Source of the DNA: Petunia secreta
Lineage: Eukaryota > Streptophyta > Magnoliopsida > Solanales > Solanaceae
Assembly: GCA_029990175.1 (NCBI GenBank)
Contig: JARKIP010000023.1
Location: 19,363,501-19,427,500, forward strand
Direction: 5' to 3'
DNA length: 64,000 nucleotides
Part shown: positions 1-12,400 of the stretch, piece after piece
Position numbering within the stretch: position 1 is the stretch's first letter
Layout of the letters: each line of letters begins with the position of its first letter
Notes under the pieces: generated by a model
Told to the model about the DNA's origin: nothing
Database searches by the model: none
Seen by the model: only the letters and a program-made list of their open reading frames with translations
Program-made: the position numbers and the translations under genes

Positions 1-68
1 TGGTAAATTTCTCCACAAATGATTCTTGTTGGTTTTTGCATTCTCTCTCACTTAAAACTGACGTAACA

Positions 69-118
<50 letters not shown>

Positions 119-162
119 CATCATCATCAGCTTTTGATTACCGTTATTTATTTTTTATTTAT
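1..162. repeat. ATT microsatellite and flank
   Basis: Positions about 68-117 are an uninterrupted ATT/TTA trinucleotide run that degenerates into ATC repeats up to about 130. The rest is AT-rich with no coding signal seen. Confidence 0.85.
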
Positions 163-557
163 GAGTTTAACTAATATATACCGGCGGTGTAAATCTTTTT
201 TTATACCGTCGGCTAATTCAAAACCTATTACAATCAAATTTTCAAGTTTTCTTGTTTGTTTTGATATTCTACAGCCTAATATTTCTTTTAAATAGCTAAT
301 CTAACTTAAAAAATTAACCAATGGTTGAGTCATGATTGAAGAATTGACCTTCAAGAATTATAAGGCAAAAGCTAGCATATAGTTGGTATCTTAGGCAATA
401 AAGAAAGGACACTGATTTGATCAAATTATTGGCGTATTACAAGTTTAAATATTAGTAAAACAAGCAAGAAAACTTAAAAAATTAACTGTAATAGGCTTTA
501 AATTAGCTGACTGTGTAAAAAAAAAAGTTTACACCATCGGTTTATATTAGTTAAAAC
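163..557. mobile_element. MITE with about 80-bp terminal inverted repeats
   Basis: The left end (from about 163: TTTAACTAATATATACCGG, then GGTGTAAA) matches the reverse complement of the right end (TTTTAACTAATATAAACCGA, then TGGTGTAAA). The similarity continues inward for about 80 bp through a TTTTCAAGTTTTCTTG-like stretch. There is no coding capacity. It lies about 280 bp upstream of the ATG6 start, so it is a promoter-proximal insertion. I could not fix a target-site duplication, so the superfamily (Mutator-type or hAT-type) is open. Confidence 0.75.
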
Positions 558-836
558 TATTCACTTCCATCAACATAACATAATATTAATTATGACAACC
601 TTTTCTCTTAGTAAGGGATGGAATATAAAAATAACGATAGAGTAAGATATAATTTTGGCAAACAAAGTAAAATCTAAAACTAGAATTAAAAGTCTGAAAC
701 CAAGTCGACCCGGTAACAGGATCCGATACGTCTGTAAAACAAGTCGACCCGAAAACAGGATCCGATTCAGTTGTTTCGGCTAACTGCCACCAACGTCTCA
801 AAGAGTGAATACCAAATTCATCAATTCTCTCTTCTC
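558..836 (+). promoter_or_regulatory. ATG6 upstream region and 5' leader
   Basis: This stretch precedes the ATG6 start codon. Two near-identical 26-bp segments at about 701-726 and 742-767 (AAGTCGACCCGGTAACAGGA and AAGTCGACCCGAAAACAGGA, each followed by TCCGAT) form a short direct repeat. A TATAAAAATA-like string occurs near 619 but the transcription start cannot be placed. Confidence 0.4.
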
Positions 837-3800
837 ATGACGAAAAATAGCAGCGATGATAAGGGTCGGAGTTTACCGGTAGACCCGAATTTGCCCCGGT
901 ACCTGTGTCAGAACTGCCATAATCCACTTTGTATCGCCGGCGTCGATAATTATGCCGATAAGTTCTTTCCTGATTCTTCCTTTCGCTCCGGTTAGCTCCC
1001 CTTTCATTAATTTATCAACACTCTATTATTCATTCTTTATAAAATTTATGGTACTTAATTGCTTATACAGCCTTGAGAGTTCAATCGAATAGTGGCTACG
1101 CTGCTTAAACAGAAAATAAGCTATTTTTTTTTGTGTGTTCCATGTATAATAGGTGTTAATATGTGCGTAATCTGTGTATCCTGACTAGGGCGCCTATTTC
1201 TGTAAAGTTTCGTAAAAACATTATGTTAACTAGTGTATTGGAGTTAAAAAAAAAAAGGCTTCTATTTGTTATACTACTATTTACTCCTCTCCGTCCCATT
1301 TTATGTGACGAGACGGAGTTAAAGAAAGAAAGACTGACTTTTGAAGCTTGTTGTCTGGAATAAGCCATACTTATTTGTTTGTTTATAAGTCATTTCATTA
1401 AGGGTAAAATAAAATTAGTTAAAGTTAACTTGTTTCTAAATATAGAAAGGTATCGTTTTTTTGGGATAGGCTAGAAAGGAAAGAGTGTCACATAAATTGG
1501 GGCCGATGGAGCAGTTCAATGGAAGCTGCGACATTTAGAGTTTATGTAAAGTTGAGGTTTTTTTTTTTTGGTTTATCCATCTGGTGGTTGGAACCTACTG
1601 CCCACACTAATCCTGGTTTGCACCGTGAAAAGCTCAATGTGTGGGGTTTTAGACCCATTCCCGGACCCGGTGCTTGAACTCTTTACAGTTGCACCACCCT
1701 CTTTGTTGGTTAATGAGGTTGAGTTTCCTTAATATGAAATCGCTGGATTTCTTTGTTTTCACAAGCGTCATTTTTGTGGTTAGTTTGATTTTATTATGTC
1801 ATGTGGAGAATAGTACAAACGCTTCTTTTAAAAGTTTAAAGTCTGAAAGAGTGTATAATACATCTATGATTTACTGATTTGGGGTGTTTGTGCAGGGATT
1901 CAGGGTTCGTCAATTCATGGAGCTGGTAGTGTTGTAGGGTCGAGCCGTATGGATCATTCATATGTTGTGTTGTCACAAAGAAATCAAGGACCAGGGATCC
2001 CGCCTCGAGGACGAGGAGGATCTTCTCAGCCAGATGGGAGCCAGTTTGGGAGGGCCATGGAAGATTCATTTGTGGTTTTGCCTCCACCAGCTGCTTCAGT
2101 GTATAAGTCTGAGCCTACATCTAATGGAGCTGGTACAAATCTTCCATCACCAGATGGTGGACCTCCAAATGCTCCCATGCAGCCAAACAATTCTGGGTTT
2201 CACTCTACCATCACTGTCCTAAAACGTGCATTTGATATTGCCACAACACAGACCCAGATTGAACAACCCTTATGTCTTGAATGCATGAGGTTGTTGTCTG
2301 ATAAACTTGAAAAGGAGGTTGAAGATGTTCAAAGGGACATACAAGCCTATGAAGCTTGCCTTCAGCGACTGGAGGGAGAAGCAAGAAATGTTCTTAGCGA
2401 GGCTGATTTTCTGAAGGAGAAATTGAAGGTGATACAATTTTGATTCACATAGAGGACCTCTTAGTTTTCTCCTTAACTTTGACATGGAGAACGAATATAG
2501 TAAGATGCTATGTAACCAGATCCAGCATGGTAGTACCTTAAGAAAACTTGGACCTGCAAAACTATTTAAGCACATGAAGTCCTCAATCCTAGTGCATTCA
2601 GTTAATAGTTGGTATCTGAGTTACAAAGATAATATACTGGGAACACAGTTGTGTATAAGAAAGCTTAGGCTTAGCACGTGCCTCTTTGCAATAGTGTCTA
2701 CTGAATTTTTTCGTATATTCTTTGTATTGATATATTGATATTAATGTGTTTTGATGCTGTTGAAGATAGAGGAAGAAGAACGAAAACTTGAAGCAGCAAT
2801 AGGAGAAACAGAGAAGCAATGTTCTCTAGTCACTGCCGAACTGAAGGAACTAGAGCTAAAGTCTAGCCGCTTTAAGGAGTTGGAGGAGCGGTAATTTTCA
2901 ATCTGGATTGCATTTTACATTTTTCATTGTAGCCGTCATAAATGTCGGTTGGGAGTTTGTCCATTTTAGTAGGCATAAGCCTGCAAGAATTTGGTTTACT
3001 TTGTTTATTGTTGATTGTTAGGATTCTTTAGTATATCTAGAAAACATATGTCATCACCTTGCTGGACTGACTCTCTTGGAAGAATTTTAAGAGTCCTTAG
3101 CTCGGAGGAATCCTTTTTGATGAATCCGGTATCAGCGCTCGATTTATTCTGAAAAGAGGTCAATCTTAGGGTGAAACCATAAAAGTAAGATCATAAAATG
3201 GCTCAAAGGGAGTCAAATAGCAGAGCTATTTTTTTTTTGGGTGCACTGATGAAGCTCTAGTTTGTACAGAAGATTTGATATTGTTCGTAGTGAATCATAT
3301 TATGTTGTAGATTCTCTACTTTTTCGTATAATGCTTGTATATAAGAGGTTTTTTCATTATTAATAAAGTCATTTACCTTATAAAAAAAATTGCTGACACC
3401 AACTAGCTCGAGATTGAGGTGTAGCGGTTGCGCTGTTGTAGTAGTATTAAAAAGAAACTTGGAGTAGCCTATAGTAGAGAAACCAACAAATAAAAGAGCA
3501 CCTGCCACTATTTGTTACATTTTTTTTAAAAAAAAAAAAAAAGAAAGAAGAGAGAGAGAACCTCCACTATATCCTTGCTTGGTTGCATGGACCAAGATTT
3601 TAGTAATAACTAGTATCTATTAATTAGTTGTTTGGGATTTCTCATCATTAATTTCTAATTGTTAGCATGCCCTTTCTTTACCAGGTATTGGCAAGAATTC
3701 AATAACTTTCAGTTTCAGTTGATATCTCATCAGGTTTCTTGCTCCTCCTTCTCACCATGCATCTGTTTGTATCTGTCATATTTTATTTCCTATTGGAATT

Positions 3801-6800
3801 AGCTTTGGTCATATATTTTCAAATGGTAGCTAATGTTCTTTTTTCTTAATATTTCAAATACTATCCCTCCCCATCAAAAAAAGCCATTGGATATCTGGAG
3901 AACCAAAGCGAAACTCCTTTCAGATAATTATGGAAAATCTGACTAAAATTTGGCGGTAGAAGAGAATTATCTCTCCTTTTCTTTTGGGGATGTGTGGGGA
4001 TGTTGGATGGAGCAAATCAGTGTTAATAAGGATAGTTTAACTGCAGGAAGAGCGAGACGCAATTTTAGCTAAGACGGAAGTTTCACAAGCTCATTTGGAG
4101 TTGCTAAAGCGGACTAATGTGCTCAATGATGCATTCCCGATCTGGTATGATGGTGAATTTGGAACAATTAACAACTTTCGTCTCGGAAGACTTCCTAAGA
4201 TTCCGGTATGTTGCTTTAGTTTATTTTGATATAATTGTTTATTCCTGGTAGATAAATTGAGCAGCATGCTTCATTGCAGTATCTGATATTCCATACTGAA
4301 ATCGTATTTTCTCTTAAATTATTTTCTCAATACATCAGAATAATATTATTCTATTATAATATTTATATTTGTTAAGTAATTTGGTTGGAGAAGGAGTCCT
4401 GTAAATTTGTTTGTTGAAAACCAAAATAAAGGAAATTGGATAACGGAGTACCTCTGTTTAGACCATTGTGAAATATGTTAAATCTTCAAACCTATCTCCT
4501 GGTTAATACAGATTCTGATGAAATGAAATGGAGAAAGTTGATGTGCAGTACTAGAGAATATAAAGATGAATTCCAGTTCGGCATATGAGCTTCTGTACTT
4601 CATTTAGGCATCTTGAATGATGTTTTTATCTCGTAGTAGCTATTTTCTTGCCCATTCTTTTTCCTTTTGCATTTATTAACTGTTGTCTGCACTTCTAATG
4701 GTAGATGACTCCTTATTTCACATCATGATGCTGCGTGTTGGACTTTCTTGCCTAGTCATTTTTCCCCTCATCATAATAATTTTTCTACAATGGTCAATAT
4801 TTCTGATATATGCTTAGGTCGAGTGGGACGAGATAAATGCAGCATGGGGCCAAGCGTGCCTTCTTCTCCATACAATGGCTCAACATTTCAGGCCGAAATT
4901 TCAGTATCCTTATTGAAACATACATGTATCTGCTTGTTTTTTTAAGTTAAATATTGAATCCTATTCTGTGATTTCCTTCATCAATTGAAGCAAGAATTAT
5001 ATTGAACTTTTACTGCCTAGTTTGTGTTTAGGATGCAACTCTCAGCCCTATTGTTGCTTAAGAACTATGACTCGTAACTTGTGTAGGTGACTCTTGGATT
5101 GTATAGGTTCAAGGTTTTGAATTCTCTTTTGGAAGGTGAACTTTGGCATAGCAATGTGGCCAATATGACACTAACAAGGGAACTAAAGGTTCAAAATATA
5201 TAGAGTTGAAGCATGTTATTGATCCCACGAAAACTAGGATAAAATTAACAGGGAAGTGGTTTTGATTCTTGTCATTTGAGAAGTTGTACGTTGAGATTTC
5301 GTTGGTAGTTTCAAATTTAAAAATGGAAGTTACTATGAATGACACTTAGACTCGTTGGTAGTTTCAAATTTAAAAATGGAAGTTACTATGAATGACACTT
5401 AGACTAACAAGAGCAAGATTTTGAGAGAACATAGAATGAGTTTTGACTAGTAGGACTCTTTTTTTTTATTTTTACGTAAGATAAATAATGTTTGGTTCCA
5501 TTTTTGCACATGCTTATAGAATTATAGGAAGACATGAGTTCAGAAAGTTCATTTACAGAACTTTCCTTTTAAAGGCATTGACCATTTCAAGTATTCCTAA
5601 GCTGGAACATCTCTTTCAGGTAGGCTTTCAGTTACTTCAACTCAAGATGCATTAACTTGTTCGAACTAACTTTCACGAATCAGTAGAAATCTTCTTAACT
5701 CAGTTGTCCTACAGTTCAAATTGTTTCTTTTCCAATAAAAAATAACAGAAAAATTGTTTCTTTGCCTGCAAACTTTTAAGTAAAACCTTCAAAAATAGTT
5801 GATGTAAGATTAACTAATCACATGGATGGCAAGGACTTTTTTGGTAGTTAAAACCTGTCTCCAATGCATTGGCATGGGTGGAACAGCTTTGAAATTTCAA
5901 ATCTTTTGGAGTATAATCTGAGGTCAAAAGATAGACACTTGAATATATTGCATTTCGACGCATTAAGCATAGTGTATTTGCTGTTATCTGCCCAATGTGT
6001 ATCCTTGATTTACCCTTCCAGATATCGGATAAAAATTCTTCCCATGGGAAGTTATCCTCGGATCATAGACACCAATAACACTACTTATGAATTGTAAGTA
6101 TATCCTTTTCTTTTCTTGGACATTTTGTCCTAAAATATTCATTAACATTCTGTTAATTCGATACAAATAAGTTGATTTCAGGCGGGTAAATGATGCAATA
6201 ACATTTATATTTAGTAAATGTAGGAGGGGTAGTTTGTTTGATTTTGACGTGTTTTCGTTGCATTATGTTGAGCTTTCTATTTGATAAATACTGATTGTGA
6301 TGTACCGACTCCGAACTTACTTCCTGGAAGCCAGTTATGTTGTGTCTTCCTTAAAAGACACTGTAATGGATTTCCAACTGCAAACTTTCACCTTTTAGAT
6401 TTAGCTGATGTGATCCCCTCTTTCTCTTTTGAAGATTTGGCCCTGTAAATCTCTTCTGGAGCACACGGTATGACAAAGCAATGACATTGTTCTTGACCTG
6501 CCTAAAGGAGTTCGCCGAGTTTGCAAATTCAAAAGATAGAGAGAACAATATTCATCCTCAGAAATGGTTCAAGCTTCCTTACAAGTAAGCCTCTGTATAC
6601 TCAAGAAGTGTATTTCCACAATACTTAGAAGCTTCAATGTTTAGCTAAAGTGTTCCATACTGAATGTCGGGTGTACATTTTCTTAGTCTTGGTAGATTTT
6701 ATTTTTATGATAACGTTGCTTGTATATTTCCATCTTGTTTATCCCTAAAGTAGGAACTTTAAGTTGTTCACTTAACAATCAATTTTGATCGGTTGAAATA

Positions 6801-8044
6801 GTTGCATAAGTTTCTTTGCTTTTCCTTTTTTTGGGGATTGGTAATAAAAAGGGGGGTGGGTGACTTGGCGAGGTAATTGATGTAAGAGTCCATAATATGT
6901 CTTAGACAATTGTGGCACCAGTGGGACTTTTCTTTTTTAATAAGGTAAATAATTTTATTAATGATAAAGGTGGGCGATAAAGTGCTTATACAAGTAATAT
7001 ACCAATAAAAGAAAAAAAAACCGAACACCTGCGAAAACATATGGTTTTCTACAAATGCAACCCAATCTTCTATACAACAGGAAGTTTATGTGTGCACCAA
7101 AAAGAAATAAGAGAAAAAAGGATACTCCTCAACTGAGCGAAAGTCATCTCTACCCCCTCAAAAGTTCTCCTGTTTCTATCTCTCCAAATAACCCACATTA
7201 GTGCTAAAGGGAGCCAAGTTTCATCCCTTGCGTCTTCTACTCCATCTACCACAATTCCAACTGGGCATTAGCTCTTTACAGTGCTTGGCATTTCTCACGA
7301 GATGCCAAACCAGTTGAGAATTTTCCACCAAAACCTCCAGATAAAGCTACAATGAAGAAGGAGATGATCAACTTCTTCACCCACCTCTTTGCACATGAAG
7401 CACAAACTAACCTAAGTCACCTTCTGCTTCCTAAGATTCTCGGCCATCAAAATCACCCCTCTAAGCGAGAGCTGGAAGGATACCAACATGGAATTAAACT
7501 TGATGCTGTTTAGCCTTAGAGCCTCAATCTTATGCAGTAGGTTAGGTCTCATTTGAGAAATACTTTTATGAGTTTGCTATTGTTTTGTACTCTGCCTAAT
7601 TTGTTTTGATTTCCCGAACTGCTTCTTTGAAGTGAATGTTGAGCTTTTTATATGGCATCTATTAGGATGTACATATTGGAGGCCACAATTGGACCATGGG
7701 TTACTGGACTGGACTGTAGATATGGAAATGGCTTTGTCCAACAAAGTTCTGGTTTTTATGTATAACAACCAGAGTACTATAACTGTTGCCTAACTGTAAG
7801 GCTTTGTTGCAGGATTGAAAATGACAAAGTTGAAAGCTACTCCATTACCCAAAGCTTTAATAAGCAGGAAAATTGGACGAAAGCTCTCAAGTACACACTC
7901 TGCAATTTGAAGTGGGTGCTCTACTGGTTTGTTGGAAACACAAATTTCCAGCCACTTTCTGCAACAGTCTCTTCACAAGCTGAAGTTCCAGTTGCAGGAT
8001 CACTGTACAGCAAACAGCCAACTAAAGCCAAGTTTCAATCTTGA
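837..8044 (+). CDS. ATG6: ATG6 / Beclin-1 (VPS30) autophagy protein
   Basis: Nine exons join in frame: 837-990, 1896-2428, 2766-2890, 3685-3733, 4047-4205, 4818-4903, 6022-6093, 6435-6584 and 7813-8044, giving 519 codons, the usual plant ATG6 length. The N-terminus has a CQNC pair (residues 24-27). Around residues 165-290 there is a short hydrophobic stretch (LCLECMRLL) followed by a long Glu/Lys-rich coiled coil. The C-terminal half is the evolutionarily conserved (BARA) domain, with FPIWYDGEFGTINNFRLGRL near residue 305 and NLKWVLYWFVGNTNF near the end. From family knowledge, it is a subunit of the class III PI3-kinase complex (with VPS34 and VPS15) that makes PI3P at the phagophore and endosomes. 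All splice sites are GT..AG with compatible phase and no stop is seen. The start is the first ATG of exon 1. Introns hold a MITE (1284-1512), a possible SINE and a LINE remnant (6929-7560). Confidence 0.95.
1284..1512. mobile_element. degenerate Stowaway-like MITE in ATG6 intron 1
   Basis: The left end CTCCTCTCCGTCCCATTTTA pairs imperfectly with the right end (GTCACATAAATTGGGGCCGA, then TGGAGCA), in the manner of TA-inserting CTCCCTCCGT elements. No TA duplication is clean, so the copy is old. Confidence 0.55.
1550..1700 (-). repeat. possible tRNA-derived SINE relic
   Basis: Read on the minus strand, a GGTTCCAACC-like box and a GTTCAAGCACCGGG-like box are followed by an A-rich tail (a run of T at 1557-1570 on the plus strand). 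This resembles a SINE head and tail, but boxes and spacing are poor. Confidence 0.25.
3300..3386 (+). repeat. LINE-type 3' tail fragment in ATG6 intron 3
   Basis: CATTATTAATAAAGTCATTT followed by ACCTTAT and a run of A closely resembles the reverse complement of the LINE end at 6929-6970. It is probably a short 3' fragment of a related LINE in the opposite orientation. Confidence 0.35.
5300..5405. repeat. 53-bp perfect tandem duplication in ATG6 intron 6
   Basis: The segment beginning CGTTGGTAGTTTCAAATTTA at 5300 recurs at 5353 with period 53 and no difference visible by eye. It is a recent tandem duplication inside an intron. Confidence 0.9.
6929..7560 (-). mobile_element. LINE (non-LTR retrotransposon) 3' remnant in ATG6 intron 8
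   Basis: On the minus strand, broken frames encode the C-terminal zf-RVT-type region of a plant LINE ORF2. It shows a Cys/His cluster (CFMCKEVGEEVDH, then LLLHC) near 7400, then WVIWRDRNRRTFEG at about 7150-7190. The 3' end carries a short A/T tail (T run near 6929 on the plus strand). Reverse transcriptase and endonuclease domains are absent, so it is 5'-truncated and dead. Confidence 0.75.
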
Positions 8045-9445
8045 AGTTCTTGAAAACACTAGTACTAACTTACTGTGTAGCGCTTGTCCTCTTGTAAGTA
8101 GACCAGAAAGTCAAGTATCTATCTGTGCATAGCTATCAGTTCTAATGTTGCATCATATTCTTTTCGTGACTCATTTAAAAAAAAAAAAAGAGGAAGAGTT
8201 TGAAGTTGTATATACCAATATGGATCACACAGCGCACTTCTTGTGGTTAATTTCTTGAATGGCAAGGTTGTCTCTTTCTGAACTTCTAATTCACAGTGAT
8301 ACCATGTGATCGATTAGCTAATTTGTCCAAAAATTGCAGCATAATCTATTTAACTTTTAACTTATTGGTGTTTGCATGCCGGAGTTTCTCCATGCAGGTG
8401 GACATATAAACTAGCATCATCAAAAGTCCTATACAGAGTTGAGCATCTGTTTTGGACACTGAGCTAAAGTGGTCGTCGCTCGTCGAAGCTATAATCATGA
8501 GTATCAGTGTATGACCTTCATTCTATAGATGACGTTCATGCATTGATAAATACTCCTAACTTGTATCAAAATTTTCAGAACGGCAATAGAATGTCACAAT
8601 TCAGAAACGAGTTGTCACATCTACACCTTTCGATCAGCTAGAAATCCTCTTCATGGAATCAAATTCAAATCTTACAAACTGTTTGGACTACTGAATCTTC
8701 CAAACGAACATATGCAAGGTATACTATGCAAACATGAGAGCTTATGAATTGAGTCCAAACAAGACCACCTAATCTGAAGCTTAGAACTTATAGCAACCAC
8801 ACCAGATGAGTCCAAGAGATTACTACTTATGATGTGGTCCCACATGGTGGTACTCTTGTGGATGTTATAAACAAATTTCAGTGTCATTTTAGTAGCAGCA
8901 AATGTTTTGCTGCAAAAACATGGATGGCAAGTGCTTTTGGACTTATTTTAGCAGTCCATGGTCAGTTGTAAGTTTGTAACTTTACTTGTAGCATTGTTCT
9001 ACTTTGCTCAAGTGTTATGCGAACACTTTATATTATGCATCCTTTGAATTAACCATTGCAGTGTAAACACCCAATTAATATATGATCCTCCCCTTTTCTT
9101 GGTCGAATATTCTATTTCCTTATAGACCTGTTTTAGTTTGATCTGTTTCATTTTAAGAAATGTAAGCAGAAGTCACAAATTCTGTTTGGATGGTTGCCGA
9201 CCCTCCCCTAAAAATAGACTTAAATTATTCAGTTTGAGTGGCTAAACTGTCAGAATCCAATAAAAGCTTTGATCTTATACAACTGTCTGTTTCTATGTAC
9301 AAGAATCCAAATTAATTATAATGAACAATATATACCATATGTACTACTCACGGAGTTGTTTTATAAGACAAAAAGAGAACGTAACTCCGTCAACAGTGCC
9401 ATGTATGAACATCTTCAAACACTTACAGTAATTAGCCTCCCCTTA
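8045..9445. other. convergent intergenic interval, ATG6 to CNGC
   Basis: Both neighbouring genes end into this 1.4-kb interval, so it holds two 3' UTRs and terminators. No gene, RNA or clear transposon was recognised. An A run lies at 8178-8190. Confidence 0.6.
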
Positions 9446-12400
9446 TCATGAATGATTTTCCTGACTAAAATCCGGTTCAGCTGGTTTCTGAAGCAGTAGA
9501 GGTAATCTAGGCGATGATTTGGTACCGGTTGTTGTATGGTTGCGTCTCAAGGCACGCAGTGCATTTGCAGCAAACCTTGATGCATAAATGGTAGCTCCAA
9601 GACTTGGTGCATTTATGCTCTCATTTGCTAATGCAGCCTGCAGTCTATTTTCTTCCTCTTTTAAAGATTTCTCAAGCTTGTTCCTGCAGTGTCGACGCCA
9701 GGCTACTTGTATAAAGCATGCACCCCATGTCCTCCATTGTTGTGAGTAGAGCCTGAAATATCCAAGCACAAGTGTTACTAGCTTCTTCCAAACTTGGAGT
9801 AATGTGATGGCTGGTTATCAACTTTTACTCTACTTATTTGGGGAAAAAACTTACCCACACCGGGTGTATACACCTAACCATGAAAATTAACCATGGTCAA
9901 ATGATTTAATAAAGAGAGGATGTATATTAATTAACCATGATTGAGTGATAATGGTGTATTTGTAAACAAATGGTGTGCATTTATTGGTTGTGTGTATACA
10001 CCCGGTGTGGGTAAGTATTTACCCTTATTTGGCTTCAAAAAACACTAGTGGGCTGCCACATGTATAAAATTGTCATGCAAGTATAGTCACATTAACAACT
10101 CACCTTCTGTTACTCACGTGGCACCATTTAATAAAACAAAAAGCTCATTTCGTTCACCTAGTGTAGTACCTGATGTCTTACACCATGTGACACATCATGG
10201 GTTTTTTTTAAAAATTTTTAAGTGGTCAAAAAATGAGTTTTCTTTTTTAAGTGGTGCCACATCGATATGATGTAAGTTGCTAAAGTGACAGCCTACTTGT
10301 GTTCGCCCGGACCGGACTTAGCATTTCTATGATATATAGGCATAATTAATAATCTCTTCTATTACAAAGTTAGTTTTATGACTTCAAATTGAAAGTTAGA
10401 TGGCTATCTGTGAATTAATCCCAAAACCGATACCGGTTTGTTGTTTAGCTTCGTATATCAAGTAAGCAAATCTTGAAGCAAAGATTGAAGCTTGTTTTGA
10501 AATGGAACCAGGCTTAAACAACATACCTGAAAGTATGTCGAAGCTGCTTGCTATGAAGACGTCTAAACTGTGAGGCAACAAACTTGAGATCATCAGCAGT
10601 GAGGGAAAAAGCTTCTATATCTGTAACAGCTTGCACTGTTCTAGTTGAAATAGGAAGACTAGAAGAAGAGTGAGGGTCCAAAGCCCAAGTGAGAAGCTCC
10701 TCTCCACAGAAGTCACCAGCCTTGAGTGACACAGAGTTGAAAAAGCCAGTTCTTCCACCATTTGTTGTCATAGTTAACAAAGTACCTCTCATTAGAAAGA
10801 GCATGTCGTCTACTGGATCCCCTTCTCGGATTATGAAACTCTCCTCAGTGTAGAGTGCTGGTTTTAGTCGATCACACATTGCATCCAGTAATTGTTCATC
10901 CATTTTCTCAAATATTGGAACCTGCATTACCAAACCAGTGCAAGATTTTAACGTTACAAGACTTACTAGTTCGGTTTTGTTGCATGATCGATGATTGACT
11001 AGAGTTAATGCGGTTCGATAAGGTAACTATTGAAACAACATATGCTGACTAGCTATCAAAATCCAGGACGGGCATAATTTTGAATGTGGATCTATATAAC
11101 TTACTCTTTTGAGCAAAGACCAACAGAGATGGCGCTTTATATCTCTCCTCAAGTCTCTAGGAAGATTATGAATAAGTGAACCTTCCTCAACTCCCCTTGT
11201 TTCTTGCCATTTGTACTGTTCATGTCTTCTAATTCGCTCTCTCAGATTGTCAGGAAGCATCCGATGGGACATCCACTGCTCTGCATCCCGCCTTCTCACT
11301 CTCATCTCTTCTACTCTAACCGTGATAGATTGCAAAAGATTCTGTTTCCAACAACAAAAGCAAAGAAATTACTTGAACTTGATTCTAAAATGTCAAAGCT
11401 TTCTTCTAAAGGTTACTAATTTAACAAAATTTGAAACTTTGAGCTTGAACAATAGTTGAGCTTTAGATATTGAAAAAGAAAATGCACAGCAAATTAAATG
11501 GTTTTTGGTCATCAGTTGGAGAAGAATGGATTCAATGCCTATCAATGTCCTGGAATTCAAAATTTCACTCTAAACAGATTCACTTGTTCAAGATTGTATG
11601 ATAAAGGGCAACTGTGCTAACCTGCATGTTGCCAATAAGCAAGGAAAACAAGATAAGCCCAATAATTGAGATGAAGATGGCGAAGAGAATCTCCCCGACG
11701 AAGCTGCTTGTCTTAAGGTTTTGGCCAAGAGAACTGAAATATGTAATAAGAAATTTTAGCCTTCTATATGGTCCAAAAAGATAATCATAAAACTATGGAA
11801 GTTGCCAACATGTTGATTCTGGTCATACATTCTTGTCATATCATTATAAAGCTTTAGCTACTTATTAAATCTGCATTGAAGCTGAAAATCAAGGACCATC
11901 GAAAATCACCATACTCTATTGAAAAACTTGTTAATCTTTTACCTTTATTCAGTGAAAAAAGCTGCTTCATAACTAAATACTTCTGCCGGAAGGATAACTT
12001 GGTAGTAAATGCATGTATAAGAACAAGAAAAGGTGAACAGACCTTAAATTTCTCAGCCCCCACCAAAAGCAATAGATAAGTTTTGTCCAGAATTTTCTCT
12101 TTTCCACAATCCGGAATTGAAGAGCATCAATAAATATTCCAAAATCAAAGTCATTTGGGTTCTTTATATCTTCTTGTTGCAGGAAAGGGCAAGAAGAATT
12201 TAGAAGCGATGCATTTCCGTTGCTTTGTCTTCCACAATATAAGTTGTCTAAAGAACATGACTCGGTCTTGGAACATGCATTGCGCCAGCATCTATCTTGC
12301 CGTTCGACTGAGATCAAGTACCAGAAAGCTCCAACCACCTGAGATAACACATTTGCACGGGAAATATTACGTTGTCAGTGTAACTTAACATGTTGTAGCA

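Noticed and set aside
1949..2222. Overlapping plus-strand frame in ATG6 exon 2
   Set aside because: Only one frame continues ATG6 homology across the splice sites; the other is a shadow.
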